Shown here: piece after piece, positions 21,171-30,901 of the stretch
Position numbering within the stretch: the stretch's first letter is position 1
How the letters are laid out: every line of letters starts with the position of its first letter
From: Blastocladiella britannica
Lineage: Eukaryota > Blastocladiomycota > Blastocladiomycetes > Blastocladiales > Blastocladiaceae
Assembly: GCA_025349905.2 (NCBI GenBank)
Contig: MU624634.1
Location: forward strand, 1-37,592
DNA: 37,592 bases
Direction: 5' to 3'
The notes under the pieces: generated by a model
The model's input: the letters and a program-made list of their open reading frames with translations, nothing else
Told to the model about the DNA's origin: nothing
The model's database searches: none
Position numbers and translations under genes: made by a program

Positions 21171-22033
21171 TTAATATGATGGATCCACGCCCAGATCGAG
21201 TCCGTCGTCCAGGAATTGGTCGTCGTCATCGTCGTCATCGCTGTCCTCATCGCTCTCATCGTGGTCGTCATCGTCTGGGCCTGTCGCCGTTGCACCACCT
21301 GGACGGGTCAGTCGGGCCAGTTCCTGCGCTTGGTACCGCGCAGTGCCGGCCTTGAGTCGCTCAATGGTATCTTCCAGCCGCGAGTCCTGGTTTATGAGTT
21401 GTGTGAGCATTTGTACGAGAATCCTACAAAAGGATATAGTGCCCACTCGCAGCTGGCGCAATCGCTCGGCCTGAAGAGTCATGGTCTGTTGCTCCGAGAG
21501 CTGGATGGTGGTTGGCGGCTATTTTTTTTTTTTTTTTGGATCTATTCCATTATTGTGGGATCGAGTCAGTCAACGCAATGATAAATGTACCCGAGCAATG
21601 CGCAGACCGTCGTAGACCACGCGGTTTTTGTTGGAGACGGGCACATCATCGGTTGCTTGAGCGACAGGATCGCGTTGCTCACGTTCAGCCAGCAGGGACT
21701 CGATGGTGGTCACGGTAGCCCGCACACGCTCGCCGCGGTCTGGCAGCCGCAGTTTTCCGGCATCGCTGTATCTCCCTCTCCATTGTTAGCAATTGAATAT
21801 AGGATAACGAGGAATACTCACACGTCGGCCAGAAGCAGTCGCTGCGAGTTCAGGCGCGTGCGTAGGTCCGTTGTCGAGAGGGCTCGCAGCGTCGCGGTAT
21901 TGGACCCGACGGGGCGGGGAGCGGCGTCGCCCATGCGCGGGGCACGGGCGCCCGTCGTCCGGCTGGCGCTCTTACCGGAGCTGATCTCGTGGGCGGCAAA
22001 CAGGGCCGTAATATCGCGCTGGACGGTGGTCAT
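21171..22033 (-). CDS. acidic coiled-coil protein, possibly GRINL1A/Gdown-like (244 aa, 3 exons)
   Basis: Minus-strand exons 22033-21822, 21765-21591 and 21518-21171 (introns 56 and 72 nt). The N-terminal half carries LSTTDLRTRLNSQRLLLAD followed by KLRLPDRGERVRATV, a layout recalling the helix plus LPDxGxR(i) element of GRINL1A/POLR2M-type proteins; the resemblance is short and I treat it as tentative. The C-terminal half is a predicted coiled coil (QLSEQQTMTLQAERLRQL, then INQDSRLEDTIERLKAGTARY) ending in an Asp-rich tail (DDDDDDDQFLDDG). No transmembrane segment. It is divergent from PRP16 with 60 bp between start codons, and its 3' end faces the gene ending at 21138 with a 32-bp gap. A nuclear role would fit the acidic tail but is not shown. 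Confidence 0.6.
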
Positions 22034-22093
22034 GTCAATTGTGTTTTTGGAAGCGCGTCCTTCTCTTTCCACCACAACCCATAATTTTTGATA
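22034..22093. promoter_or_regulatory. 60-bp bidirectional promoter, 21171-22033 gene / PRP16
   Basis: Divergent start codons are 60 bp apart. The interval is AT-richer than its flanks (ATAATTTTTGATA near the PRP16 start). No motif is recognised. Confidence 0.55.
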
Positions 22094-25000
22094 ATGGACC
22101 CGCCCCCACTCGCCGCCGGTGGGCTCTTTGTGCGACGCAAGCGGCCCGCTTCCTCGTCAAGTGCCAATAGCGCTACGACTGCCAACTCTGACGTGCCATC
22201 GTCGCGCCTCGGCCTCGACCGACTAGCAGAGCGCAAACGCCGCGACCGCGACGGAGCATCATCCTCCCCTTCCGTCCCCGAAGATGACGGCAGTGGCCCT
22301 CTGTTGACGGCGAGCAGTGCCACCAAGCGCGGATGGACCGACCGTGGCGACCGTGGCGACCGTGGCGAGGACGACTACAATGAAATGCGACGTCGGCGAC
22401 ACCACAGTCCTCCTCCTCCACGATCGTCGGGATCGGCATCGCCCGCCACGACCACCACTACCACCACCGACAGTTCTGGATCTTTCAAACCGCGGTTCCA
22501 GCGTGGCAGCAATAGCAGCAGCAGCAGAACTGCAGGCGATTTCGTGTCGGCGCCGCCGCCATCGCTGTCGACCATGGGCCGCTCCGAGTCACTGTCGTCG
22601 CTATCGTCATCTACTTCGCTCGGCGCCGGCTTGGTTCTGCGCAAAGGTGTGGTCGTCATTTTTGTTTCTCATTTGTTCCATAGCAGTTGCTGAAATGATA
22701 CCAAGTACCCGTACGATAGTCAATAACCACCATCATTTGTAATTGTGCCTGTAGACTACCGTGCATCGCAATTGGCTGCCCGATCTGCTCACGCCGCCAG
22801 CTTGGCCGATTCGCCTGGCCACTTTTCGACCACCTCCACTGCAAACGAGGACGAAAACTCGCTGGAAGAGTACGTGGAATCAGATCGCCTGGATCGCGAC
22901 TGGTACGACATTGAGGAAGGCATGGTACCGTATCTTTTCTTCTTATTTTAGATGAAAAATATGACTGACACAGTAATAATAATAATAAAAAAGACCATGG
23001 ACGCCGAGCACAACCCGTTCTCGGGCTGGGACGACACGGACGTAGGTACCGCAACCGGATCCGCTGCTGCCGCCGCCGCTGCTGCCGGTCCACCGCAACG
23101 CAAGAAATCGGCGTACGCGCAAGAACGGTCGCGCGATACCGACAAGTGGGAGTCCAACCGCCTACTGACGTCGGGCATTGCGCAGCGGGTCGCCACCGAC
23201 GATGGCGACGAGATCGACACGGACCACGAGGCCCAAGTGCACGTGATGGTGCACGACATCAAGCCGCCGTTCCTGGACGGCCGCATCGTGTACACGAAGC
23301 AGCTGGAGACGGTCGCGGTGGTGCGTGACCCAACGTCGGACCTGGCGGTGTTTGCGCGGCAAGGGTCGGCGCTGGTTCGGCACAAGCGCCAGGAACGCGA
23401 GCGGCAAAAGGCAACCCGCGACAAGTTTGAAATGGCGGGGACCACGCTCGGAAACGTCATGGGCGTGGTCGAGCGGAAGGACGAGGATCCGAATGCGGTC
23501 ATGGGCGCCACGCTGGTGACTGGTACAAGTGGCGACAATGCGACCGCTGCAGAAGGCGACGCCAACAAGGATGCACCACCACCACCACCCGCCTCGAGCA
23601 ACGCCGTCTCGCAGTTTGCCCGCACAAAGTCGATCAAGGAGCAGCGCCAGTTCCTGCCCGTGTTCTCGGTCCGCGACGACCTGGTCAACGTGATTCGCGA
23701 AAACCAGATCGTGGTGGTGGTGGGCCAGACCGGGTCGGGCAAAACCACCCAGCTCACGCAGTACCTGTACGAGGAAGGGTTTGCGTGCAACGGCATGATC
23801 GTGTGCACGCAGCCGCGCCGGGTGGCGGCCATGTCGGTCGCCAAGCGCGTCGCCCAGGAGGTCGGGTGTAAAGTCGGCGATGAAGTCGGGTACACGGTCC
23901 GATTCGAGGATGTGACGACACCTGCCACCAAGATTCGATGTACGCTCTCATATTTTCATCGATTTAGCGTCCTCTTTCAATCTGACCATTCATAAATACA
24001 TAGACATGACGGACGGTATCTTGCTGCGCGAACTGCTGCTCGACAAGGACCTCGACAAGTACTCGGCAATCATCATGGACGAGGCGCACGAGCGCGCGCT
24101 CAATACGGACGTGCTGATGGGCATCATCAAGCGGGTGGTGGCCCGCCGCCGCGACCTCAAGCTGATTGTGACGTCGGCGACCATGGACTCGGACAAGTTC
24201 TCGTCCTTCTTTGGCAACGTGCCCGTGTTTGAGATCCCCGGCCGCACGTTCCCGGTCGATATCCAGTTCTCCAAGGCCCCCTGCGACGACTACGTGGAGG
24301 CCGCGGTCAAGCAGGCGCTCCAGATCCACCTGTCGCACCCGCCCGGAGACATGCTGATTTTCATGACCGGCCAAGAGGATATCGAGACCACGTGCTCAGT
24401 GCTGCGCGAGCGACTCGAGGACATGCACAACCCGCCCGAGCTGCTGATCCTGCCCATCTACTCGCTGCTGCCCCAGGACTTGCAGGAAAAGATTTTTTCG
24501 CCCAGCCCGCACCGCAAAGTGGTGGTGGCGACCAACATTGCCGAGACATCACTGACGATCGACGGCATCAAGTACGTGATTGACAGCGGGTACTGCAAGT
24601 TCAAGTTCTACAATGCCAAGATCGGGATGGACGCGCTGCAGCTGACGCCCATTTCGCAGGCCAACGGCAACCAGCGGTCGGGTCGTGCTGGTCGCACGGG
24701 ACCGGGGAAGTGTTTCCGGCTGTACACGGAGCAAGCGTTTCTCGACGAGATGTACGTCAACACGATCCCTGAGATCCAGCGCACCAACCTGGCCAACGTG
24801 GTGCTGCTGCTCAAGTCGATGGGGGTCGAGAACCTGCTCCAGTTTGATTTCATGGACCCGCCGCCGCAGGACGTGATTCTCAACTCCATGTACCAGCTGT
24901 GGATCTTGGGGTCGCTGAGCAACACGGGCGATTTGACCGACCTCGGGTCCAAGATGGTGGCGTTCCCGCTCGACCCGTCGCTGGCCAAGATGCTGCTGAT

Positions 25001-25808
25001 GGCACACACGCTCGGGTGCTCCAAAGAAATGGTGGTGATTGTGGCCATGCTGTCGGTGCCCACGGTCTTTGCGCGTCCCAAGGAGCGGGCGGAAGAGGCC
25101 GACGCCGCGCGCGAGCGGTTCTTTGTCGCCGAGTCGGACCACCTGACGCTGCTGCACCTGTACCTGCAGTGGGCCGGGAACGGGAAACGCGACGCGTGGT
25201 GCGTGCGCAATTTCATTCAGCCGCGGGCCATGCGCCGCGCCGACGACGTGCGCGAGCAGCTGGTAGAGATCTGCGCCTCGCAGCAACTGACGTTGACGTC
25301 GTGTGGACAAAACTGGGACGTGCTGCGCAAAGCCATTTGCTCTGCGTACTTTCACCAGGCGGCGCGGCTCAAGTCCATTGGCGAGTACGTCAACTTGCGG
25401 TCCGGGATGCAGTGCCACTTGCACCCGACATCGGCTCTCTCGGGACTCGGGTACACGCCCAACTACATTGTGTACCACGAGCTAGTGCTCACGTCCAAAG
25501 AGTACGTCAACTACGTGACGGCGGTCGATCCGCACTGGTTGGCGGAGCTCGGGCCCATGTTTTTCTCGTTGCGGGATGCTGGGTACGGCCAGCGCGAGCG
25601 CCGCGAGCTCGAGCGCATCGAGCGCCAGAACCTCGAGTGGGAGACCCGGAATGCGGCGGAGCGGAAAGAGTTTGAGGCGCAGCAGCGGCATGGGTCTTCT
25701 GCATCATCGTCCACGGGTCGGCGCCGGCAGCAGCAGCAGCAGCAGATTGTGGAGTTTGGTCGATCGGCATCATCATCGTCTTCTTCACGGCGAATGGGAC
25801 GCAGATAA
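22094..25808 (+). CDS. PRP16: DEAH-box pre-mRNA splicing helicase PRP16/DHX38 (1157 aa, 4 exons)
   Basis: Exons 22094-22646, 22755-22924, 22994-23939 and 24004-25808 (introns 108, 69 and 64 nt). It is the spliceosomal ATPase that remodels the spliceosome after the first catalytic step. The N-terminal about 280 residues are Arg/Ser/Asp-rich and disordered; [27 protein letters not shown] and [15 protein letters not shown] are PRP16-specific blocks that separate it from PRP2, PRP22 and PRP43. Helicase motifs: GQTGSGKTT (485-493), [14 protein letters not shown] (582-585), [20 protein letters not shown] (780-787), followed by HA2 and OB-fold regions ending with [14 protein letters not shown]. The Gln/Ser-rich tail contains a CAG run. 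For intron 2 an acceptor at 22951 would make a 27-nt intron and add a non-family insert, so I used 22993. Confidence 0.96.
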
Positions 25809-25934
25809 TGCGCAATATGCAATGTGGGAGTATCGGATCCGTCCCTCGATATTTGAAAAAATATTATATCAACTGTGCCTTCACCTTGCCCTTCCCTCCT
25901 TTCCCTTTTTACCTTCAAAGAGAACATAAGTTAA

Positions 25935-27489
25935 ATGACGGAAACCACTGCAACCACTCCGCTGTCAGTCCAGATCATGCAACCGTGGGATCCGCACCAA
26001 TTCGACAAACCGTTTGCGCAGTTTTGGTCGCCGTTTGTGGCCGGCGCGATGCTTCTGGTCGGGGCTCTGAACGCAACTATGGTGCTCACGGCAGTGCTGA
26101 ATCGCAAGTTGCGGGCCGAAGTGTTTCAATTTGCATCGAATGCCTTGTTTTTCGCCATGTGGTATGGTAATCGCGATCCGGGAGTTGGAGTAAATCATTC
26201 TTATCTGTGATTGGCAGCACTGGAAATGCGCTGTACTTGCTCAGTTGCTTTTGCTTTCATGTCAAAGTGTGGGCCGAGGAGCGGTGGGAGCAGGTACACT
26301 CATCCAATACACGCCGAACTTCAAATGGTAACCATCAACAAAATCAGGATGTGTGCTTGCTGTTTGCAGCCATCCACGTGTACTTTTTGACGTACGCCAT
26401 GAGCATCTCGATCTTCATGACCCTGGAACGGCTGTGCATGGTATTACTGGTACGGCGAATGCCTCGGCGATTGGTGGTAGTGTGCATTGTCACTGCGATC
26501 GGGATCGCGCTCGCCAACACAACTCTGAGCGCAACCGCGGTGCCTGTGATCTTTGTCTCGGGCCTGTCGTGCGGCGGCGCATACCCTTTGTGGCTCGGGA
26601 TCTTCGATCTGGTGGTTATGTGCGGGACATTGGTGTTTCTTGTTTGTACGTTGTCGCTACCTTGCGTATTTGGAGGTTACTTTAATGCATTGGGTATAAC
26701 AGGTGGAAACGGTCTGTGCTATTGGAAGCTGCGGAAAATGGTCAAGGTAGTGCAGTCCAAGAGTGCGATTCGCACCTTTGCCATTTCCACGAACGATGGC
26801 CCGGATGCTCCTCGTATGTTTGTTTCCATTCCTTCTTGAGGATCGTTTATTTCATTTTACTCAACAAAAATATTGGAACGCAGACGCTCAATCCAATATC
26901 TCGACCGTCAGCGCCAATACCAAGGACAATACCATGCAGCGACGATTTGCAATCCGTGGGATCTTGGCGGCGTTGGCGACTTCGTACGTCCATTTTTTTT
27001 TCAGTGTCTGATTCCCTCATTAACTGATCCAAATTCGAAAACAGGTTTACAATCGTGCCCATGTCAGCACTCATCGTGTACTGGTCGTTCTTGGATCGGA
27101 ACGGAACGCATGAAGTGGAGCTTGGTTCGTTGATGTTGTCTCCCCTTGGCCAAACCCATCACCGCCATGTGTGTGGACTCACATAACATATTAATACAGC
27201 TACAGTGCTACTGATCTCGCTGACTGAGCTCCTAGATCCGCTCATTGTGCTCGGGTTTGATGCGCACCTCAAGGCAGTAATGCTTGAAGCGATTCACCCA
27301 CGGTGGCGATCATCATCAACAGCACCCGTTGCCACTGGAACATTGACGTCCCCAGCGGCGAGTGAAATCACCGGCGAGTCGTCGGGGGCGCCGATCATTG
27401 GAGCCGGCAAGGGTCGTGCGGCGAAAGCAAGCCGGCCCGCCGCCACCGCGGTTCGGTCGATTGCCAGTGCCCAAGCCGACTCGGTATAG
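25935..27489 (+). CDS. rhodopsin-family (class A)-like seven-transmembrane receptor B (393 aa, 7 exons)
   Basis: Exons 25935-26161, 26218-26293, 26348-26645, 26703-26813, 26884-26983, 27045-27124 and 27200-27489. Paralogue of receptor A: exons 1, 2, 3 and 6 have identical lengths (227, 76, 298 and 80 nt) and matching intron phases. Landmarks: LNATMV in TM1; Cys104 and Arg129 25 residues apart (TLERL, the E/DRY position); RRMPRR in loop 2; Cys176 (SGLSCGG) in extracellular loop 2; Pro276 in TM6; ELLDPLIVLGFDAHLK (Asp310-Pro311) in TM7/helix 8. The N-terminus contains the shared WDP...F/W-SP element just before TM1. The Ser/Ala-rich cytoplasmic tail (about 65 residues past helix 8) is longer than in A. 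Introns 2 and 3 are multiples of three without stops. The coupled pathway and ligand are unknown; GPCR identity is inferred from motifs and topology. Confidence 0.82.
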
Positions 27490-27536
27490 TAAAATAGATG
27501 GCAAAGTACATATTTAATCGTTGAACCGAAAGGAGT

Positions 27537-28527
27537 TTAAAGCCCAAGCTGGTGCAGCGTGACATAGTACGTCTGCAGATCCTGGCGCTTGAGGTACTTG
27601 AGCAGCTTATCGCGCTTGGACATGAGCAGCGTCAGGCCGCGCTCGTTGTGCTTGTCCTTTTTGTTGGTGGCCAGGTGCTGCTTGAGGTTGTTGATGCGGG
27701 CCGTGAGCACCGCCGCTGTGTGTCGCAGTGCCAGTCAGTCAATAATATCCACACCTTCTACTATGCCAAGTAAAACATACCCTGGGCCTCGGGACTGCCC
27801 GTATCCGAGGGGGACCGCCGCGTCATCTCGAGCGCGCGCTGCGTGTTCCACCGGTTCCGCATCGCCGCCGACGCCGATCCCAGTCCCAAGATCCGCGCCA
27901 GCATCGCCGACCGCGCCGCCACATCGTCCTCGGGCGACAAAGGCAGTGCCGCACCCAGACTCGCCACCAGCCGGTCGGCTTTCGACTCGGTCTCCGACAA
28001 CTTGGACGCTCCAGCAAGAGCATTCACCAAAGCCGACCCGGACCCAGCACGCACCGCCACGTCGCTGGCAGGGCGCACTTCGGAAGCGCGGGCCACGTGC
28101 GCTTGCCAGCCCGGGTTGACCGCCGCGCGAGGGACCATGGTGGCAATAAAGTGCCGCTCGGCCGGCGTCAGATGGTGCTGCGCCTGGGTTTCGGCGGTAC
28201 CAAGAGTGGCGACAATTGGGCGGCCGGTCGCGTCCGAGGACGGCGGGGGCGTGGACGACCCGGACTTGCCGATAGTGAACAGGTGGTCGGCCAGCTTGAG
28301 TTTGCTGGCGGCGACAATGGTCTTTGGCGCGAACGTCTTGGGCAGCGGGGCCGACAGCACGGGCGCGATGGTCGGTGTAACGGATACGGTAGCTGTTTTC
28401 GGAATGGTTGGCGGCACTGTGGTCTGTTGCTCATATAAGGAAGAAAAAAAAGACACGCACTGGCCAGGGCCCGGCGGCCGCAGGCGAAGGTAGCGGCCGT
28501 GGCCAAGGTGGATGTCGTTGCCAGCAT
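27537..28527 (-). CDS. MRPS28: mitochondrial small-subunit ribosomal protein uS15m (293 aa, 3 exons)
   Basis: Minus-strand exons 28527-28461, 28416-27781 and 27715-27537 (introns 44 and 65 nt). The C-terminal 90 residues are the bacterial-type S15 fold: VLTARINNLKQHLATNKKDKHNERGLTLLMSKRDKLLKYL-like sequence in the last exon, with the conserved KDKH(N)ERGL and RDKLLKYLKR elements and an LHQLGL end. The long N-terminal extension starts with an Ala/Thr/Arg presequence (MLATTSTLATAATFACGRR) fitting mitochondrial import and continues as a fungal mitoribosome-type extension. The symbol follows the yeast name for uS15m. Intron 1 (44 nt) is the shortest placed; the acceptor at 28417 is chosen by frame, so the first junction is the weak point. 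It is divergent from the gene at 28592. Confidence 0.85.
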
Positions 28528-28591
28528 TCTCTCAATTGAAATCGGACGCGTCCGTTGAAATTGTTGATAAATTTGGAGAGAATTTTCGACA
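28528..28591. promoter_or_regulatory. 64-bp bidirectional promoter, uS15m / PTH2
   Basis: Divergent ATGs are 64 bp apart. The AT-rich core (TTGATAAATTTGG) is the only candidate element. Both genes act in mitochondrial translation or on peptidyl-tRNA, which makes co-regulation plausible but unproven. Confidence 0.55.
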
Positions 28592-29496
28592 ATGTGGGCC
28601 TCACTCGCTGCCACCAACTTCACCTTTGCGCAGCTGGTCGCGGTGGCCGTCGTCTCTGGCTCGGTATCGGCTCTGGCTGCCGTCACGCTGGCTCCCCGCT
28701 CTGCACCTTCTCCTCCTGCAACGGCCACTTCCACTAAGGCTGTGTCTGTTCACTCTGACGATGATGAGGACGATGATAAGGACGATGATGAGGACGATGA
28801 TGAGGACGACGAAGATGGCTGGGAATCGGATTCCCCGGTACTATTACAACCTTTTTTTACGCGTTGCCAATTAGATGGACCTGACAGTAACTTCAAATAA
28901 CCAGGTCCAGCCCACGGGCACCACCACGCACCCGATCGACGCGTCAAAGTACTCCAACTTCAAAATGGTGCTGGTCATTCGCAAGGACGTGGAGATGACC
29001 AAGGGCAAGGTTGCTGCTCAGGTACCTTACTCTCTTTTCCCTTTTTTTTTTTCTTTTCTTAAGGTTAACCAACCAGGACCGAATCGCAGTGCTGCCACGC
29101 GTGTCTCGCCGCCTACAACGAGTGCATGTCGATCAACCCAGCGGTACTTTTTTTTTTTTCCTTCACCTCTGATTTGGAGCATCATCTCATTAAGTTGCTC
29201 TACAGATGGCCAAACGCTGGGAACGCATTGGCCAGGCCAAAATCACGCTCCGGTGCAACAGCGAGGAGGAAATGTACGTCCATCTTGTCCTCCCTAATAT
29301 CTATTTGATGATCCTGACTTCGAAATACAAAAGGCTCGAGCTCCAGGCCATTGCCCGGTCCCTGTCGCTTCCCGCGCAGTCGATCCGTGATGCCGGCCAC
29401 ACCCAGATCGCTGCTGGGACCCGCACTGTGCTTGCGATTGGTCCCGCACCCGCCGAAATGGTGGATCAGGTCACCAAACACTTGAAGTTGTATTGA
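28592..29496 (+). CDS. PTH2: peptidyl-tRNA hydrolase 2 (215 aa, 5 exons)
   Basis: Exons 28592-28837, 28905-29021, 29090-29143, 29206-29273 and 29334-29496 (introns 67, 68, 62 and 60 nt). It releases tRNA from peptidyl-tRNA; in animals and fungi this family is mitochondrial outer-membrane or cytosolic. Residues about 10-33 form one hydrophobic segment (FAQLVAVAVVSGSVSALAAV), a likely N-terminal anchor as in PTRH2. An Asp/Glu run (about 55-78) follows, then the catalytic domain: KMVLVIRKDVEMTKGKVAAQ, CCHACLAAY, DAGHTQIAAGTRTVLAIGP and the terminal VTKHLKLY, all in family order. In intron 4 the donor AT|GTACGT and acceptor AAAAG|GCTCG give the family alignment. It converges on the sirtuin gene, with only 15 bp between the stop codons. 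Confidence 0.94.
28757..28818 (+). repeat. GAY/GAG repeat encoding acidic run in PTH2
   Basis: Interspersed GAT/GAC/GAG codons give a run of about 20 Asp/Glu residues between the membrane anchor and catalytic domain. It is a coding microsatellite. Confidence 0.8.
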
Positions 29497-29511
29497 AATG
29501 TATGAATGGAA

Positions 29512-30819
29512 TCAGATCTCCACCTTGGCCAACGCGTCTGCCAGGTCGCTCTCGCGTTCGAGTTCCAGCAGCTCGTCCTATTTTATATTTTGTAAGATGG
29601 TTGTCACGAAACGAAACGAAAAAGAGAGAGAGAGAGCGTACCAGCCATCCCAAATGCTCCGCCAGTTCCGTGACCGCGTCGTCGGTCGACATGCCCACAA
29701 ACAGATCGCGGCGGTACTTTTGCACTTTGCCCGTGAAATCGAATCCGCGCGCACTGCTTCCATGCTTTTTACATACAAAAGTCAACTTTGTGCGACACAC
29801 TCCAATATAATAAAGGAAGGCACGTACATCTCCAACCCGCTCCCGATTCACCAGCACCCTCGGCACGTCCTTTTCCACGAAATCCGGCACCAAGTTGAAC
29901 GGTGCCACCGACAAACTTGTTCCCAGCACCAGCAACAAGTCCGCTGCTGGCAAATCGTCGTGCATCGCGGTGGTCACTGCCTTCGGCAACGATTCGCCGA
30001 AAAACACAATGTCCGGTTTTACTAACCCCGCGGTACTGCACTCGGTACACCGTGGAACCTCGTCGCGCAATACTTGTGCGCGAATCGCATCGGCAGTGTA
30101 CGCGTGCCGGCAGTCCAAGCAAGATGCGGTCGCAAACGATCCGTGCGCGTGGATCACGAGGTCGGTGGGGACGCCCGCGGCGAGTTCCAGCATGTCGATG
30201 TTTTGCGTCAGCACGCGCTGGAGGACTTGGTGCCGGGATAAGAGCACCAGGAAATGGTGGGTGCGGGTGGGCTTTCCATTTCGTCACCAAGTGAGTCCTT
30301 GTCTATTGATAACGTGTTGGACCTAGGGTACCTTGAACCGACCCGGGTACAGTTCCTTGGCCAATGCAAAGAATGGCTCCGGTGTTTCCTACACACAAAC
30401 CGCACCGCGTCAATATACGACCATACTCCAAAAAAAAAAATGAACCATATTACCCGGAAAAACTCGATACAAAAGATATCCTCGGGCTCTTCCAAGTTAT
30501 ATTTCTGCAAGTTGGCGTACAAGCCCGTCCCTGGTGACCTAAAATCGGGAATCCCAGCGGCAGTAGAGATTCCGGCGCCGCACGCGACCACAATACGTTT
30601 AGCGCGGCCGTCGCGAATGCGGTCCGCGATCGTGTGCAAGCCCCACTGGTCGGGCGGGTCGGGGCCAAGAACCATGTACGTGTCGGGTTGCAGGCGCTGC
30701 ATTTGCTCCACTGCGGACATTTGTGGTGTCGGTACCGAGCCAGTGTCGCTTTCACTGATGGCGGTGGTTGCCATCGTAGCCTTTGGCTTTGGTTTCGGAG
30801 TGGTGGCAGGATCAGGCAT
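29512..30819 (-). CDS. HST2: class I sirtuin, Hst2/SIRT2-like NAD-dependent deacylase (351 aa, 5 exons)
   Basis: Minus-strand exons 30819-30454, 30388-30332, 30271-29828, 29764-29642 and 29577-29512 (introns 65, 60, 63 and 64 nt). It removes acyl groups from lysine using NAD+. Motifs: GAGIS (81-85) and PDFRSP for NAD binding, TQNID, catalytic His184 in HAHGSF, zinc cysteines 192, 195, 216 and 219 (CLDC/CTEC), KPDIVFFGE, and [23 protein letters not shown] and the C-terminal HLGWL place it with cytosolic Hst2/SIRT2/SIRT3 rather than Sir2 or bacterial types; there is no clear mitochondrial presequence. The ATG at 30819 is the first in frame; upstream open codons lack ATG. Intron 3 is a multiple of three without stops. 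The symbol is by subfamily resemblance. Confidence 0.92.
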
Positions 30820-30901
30820 GATTTGAAGTTGGTTTTCGTGCGTGGAAAGAGAGGCAAGCGATCGATGCTGTTGCACTGCGAAACCATTTTACTGATCTTT
30901 T

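Noticed and set aside
22952..22993. ATG and acceptor at 22951 as an alternative PRP16 exon start
   Set aside because: It would need a 27-nt intron and would insert a Lys/Ile-rich stretch absent from the family; the acceptor at 22993 keeps the alignment.
26294..26347. Reading receptor B through intron 2 as continuous exon
   Set aside because: The equivalent interval in receptor A contains a stop, and removing it makes both proteins align without gaps with the 25-residue Cys-Arg spacing; retained isoforms remain possible and are listed as a finding.
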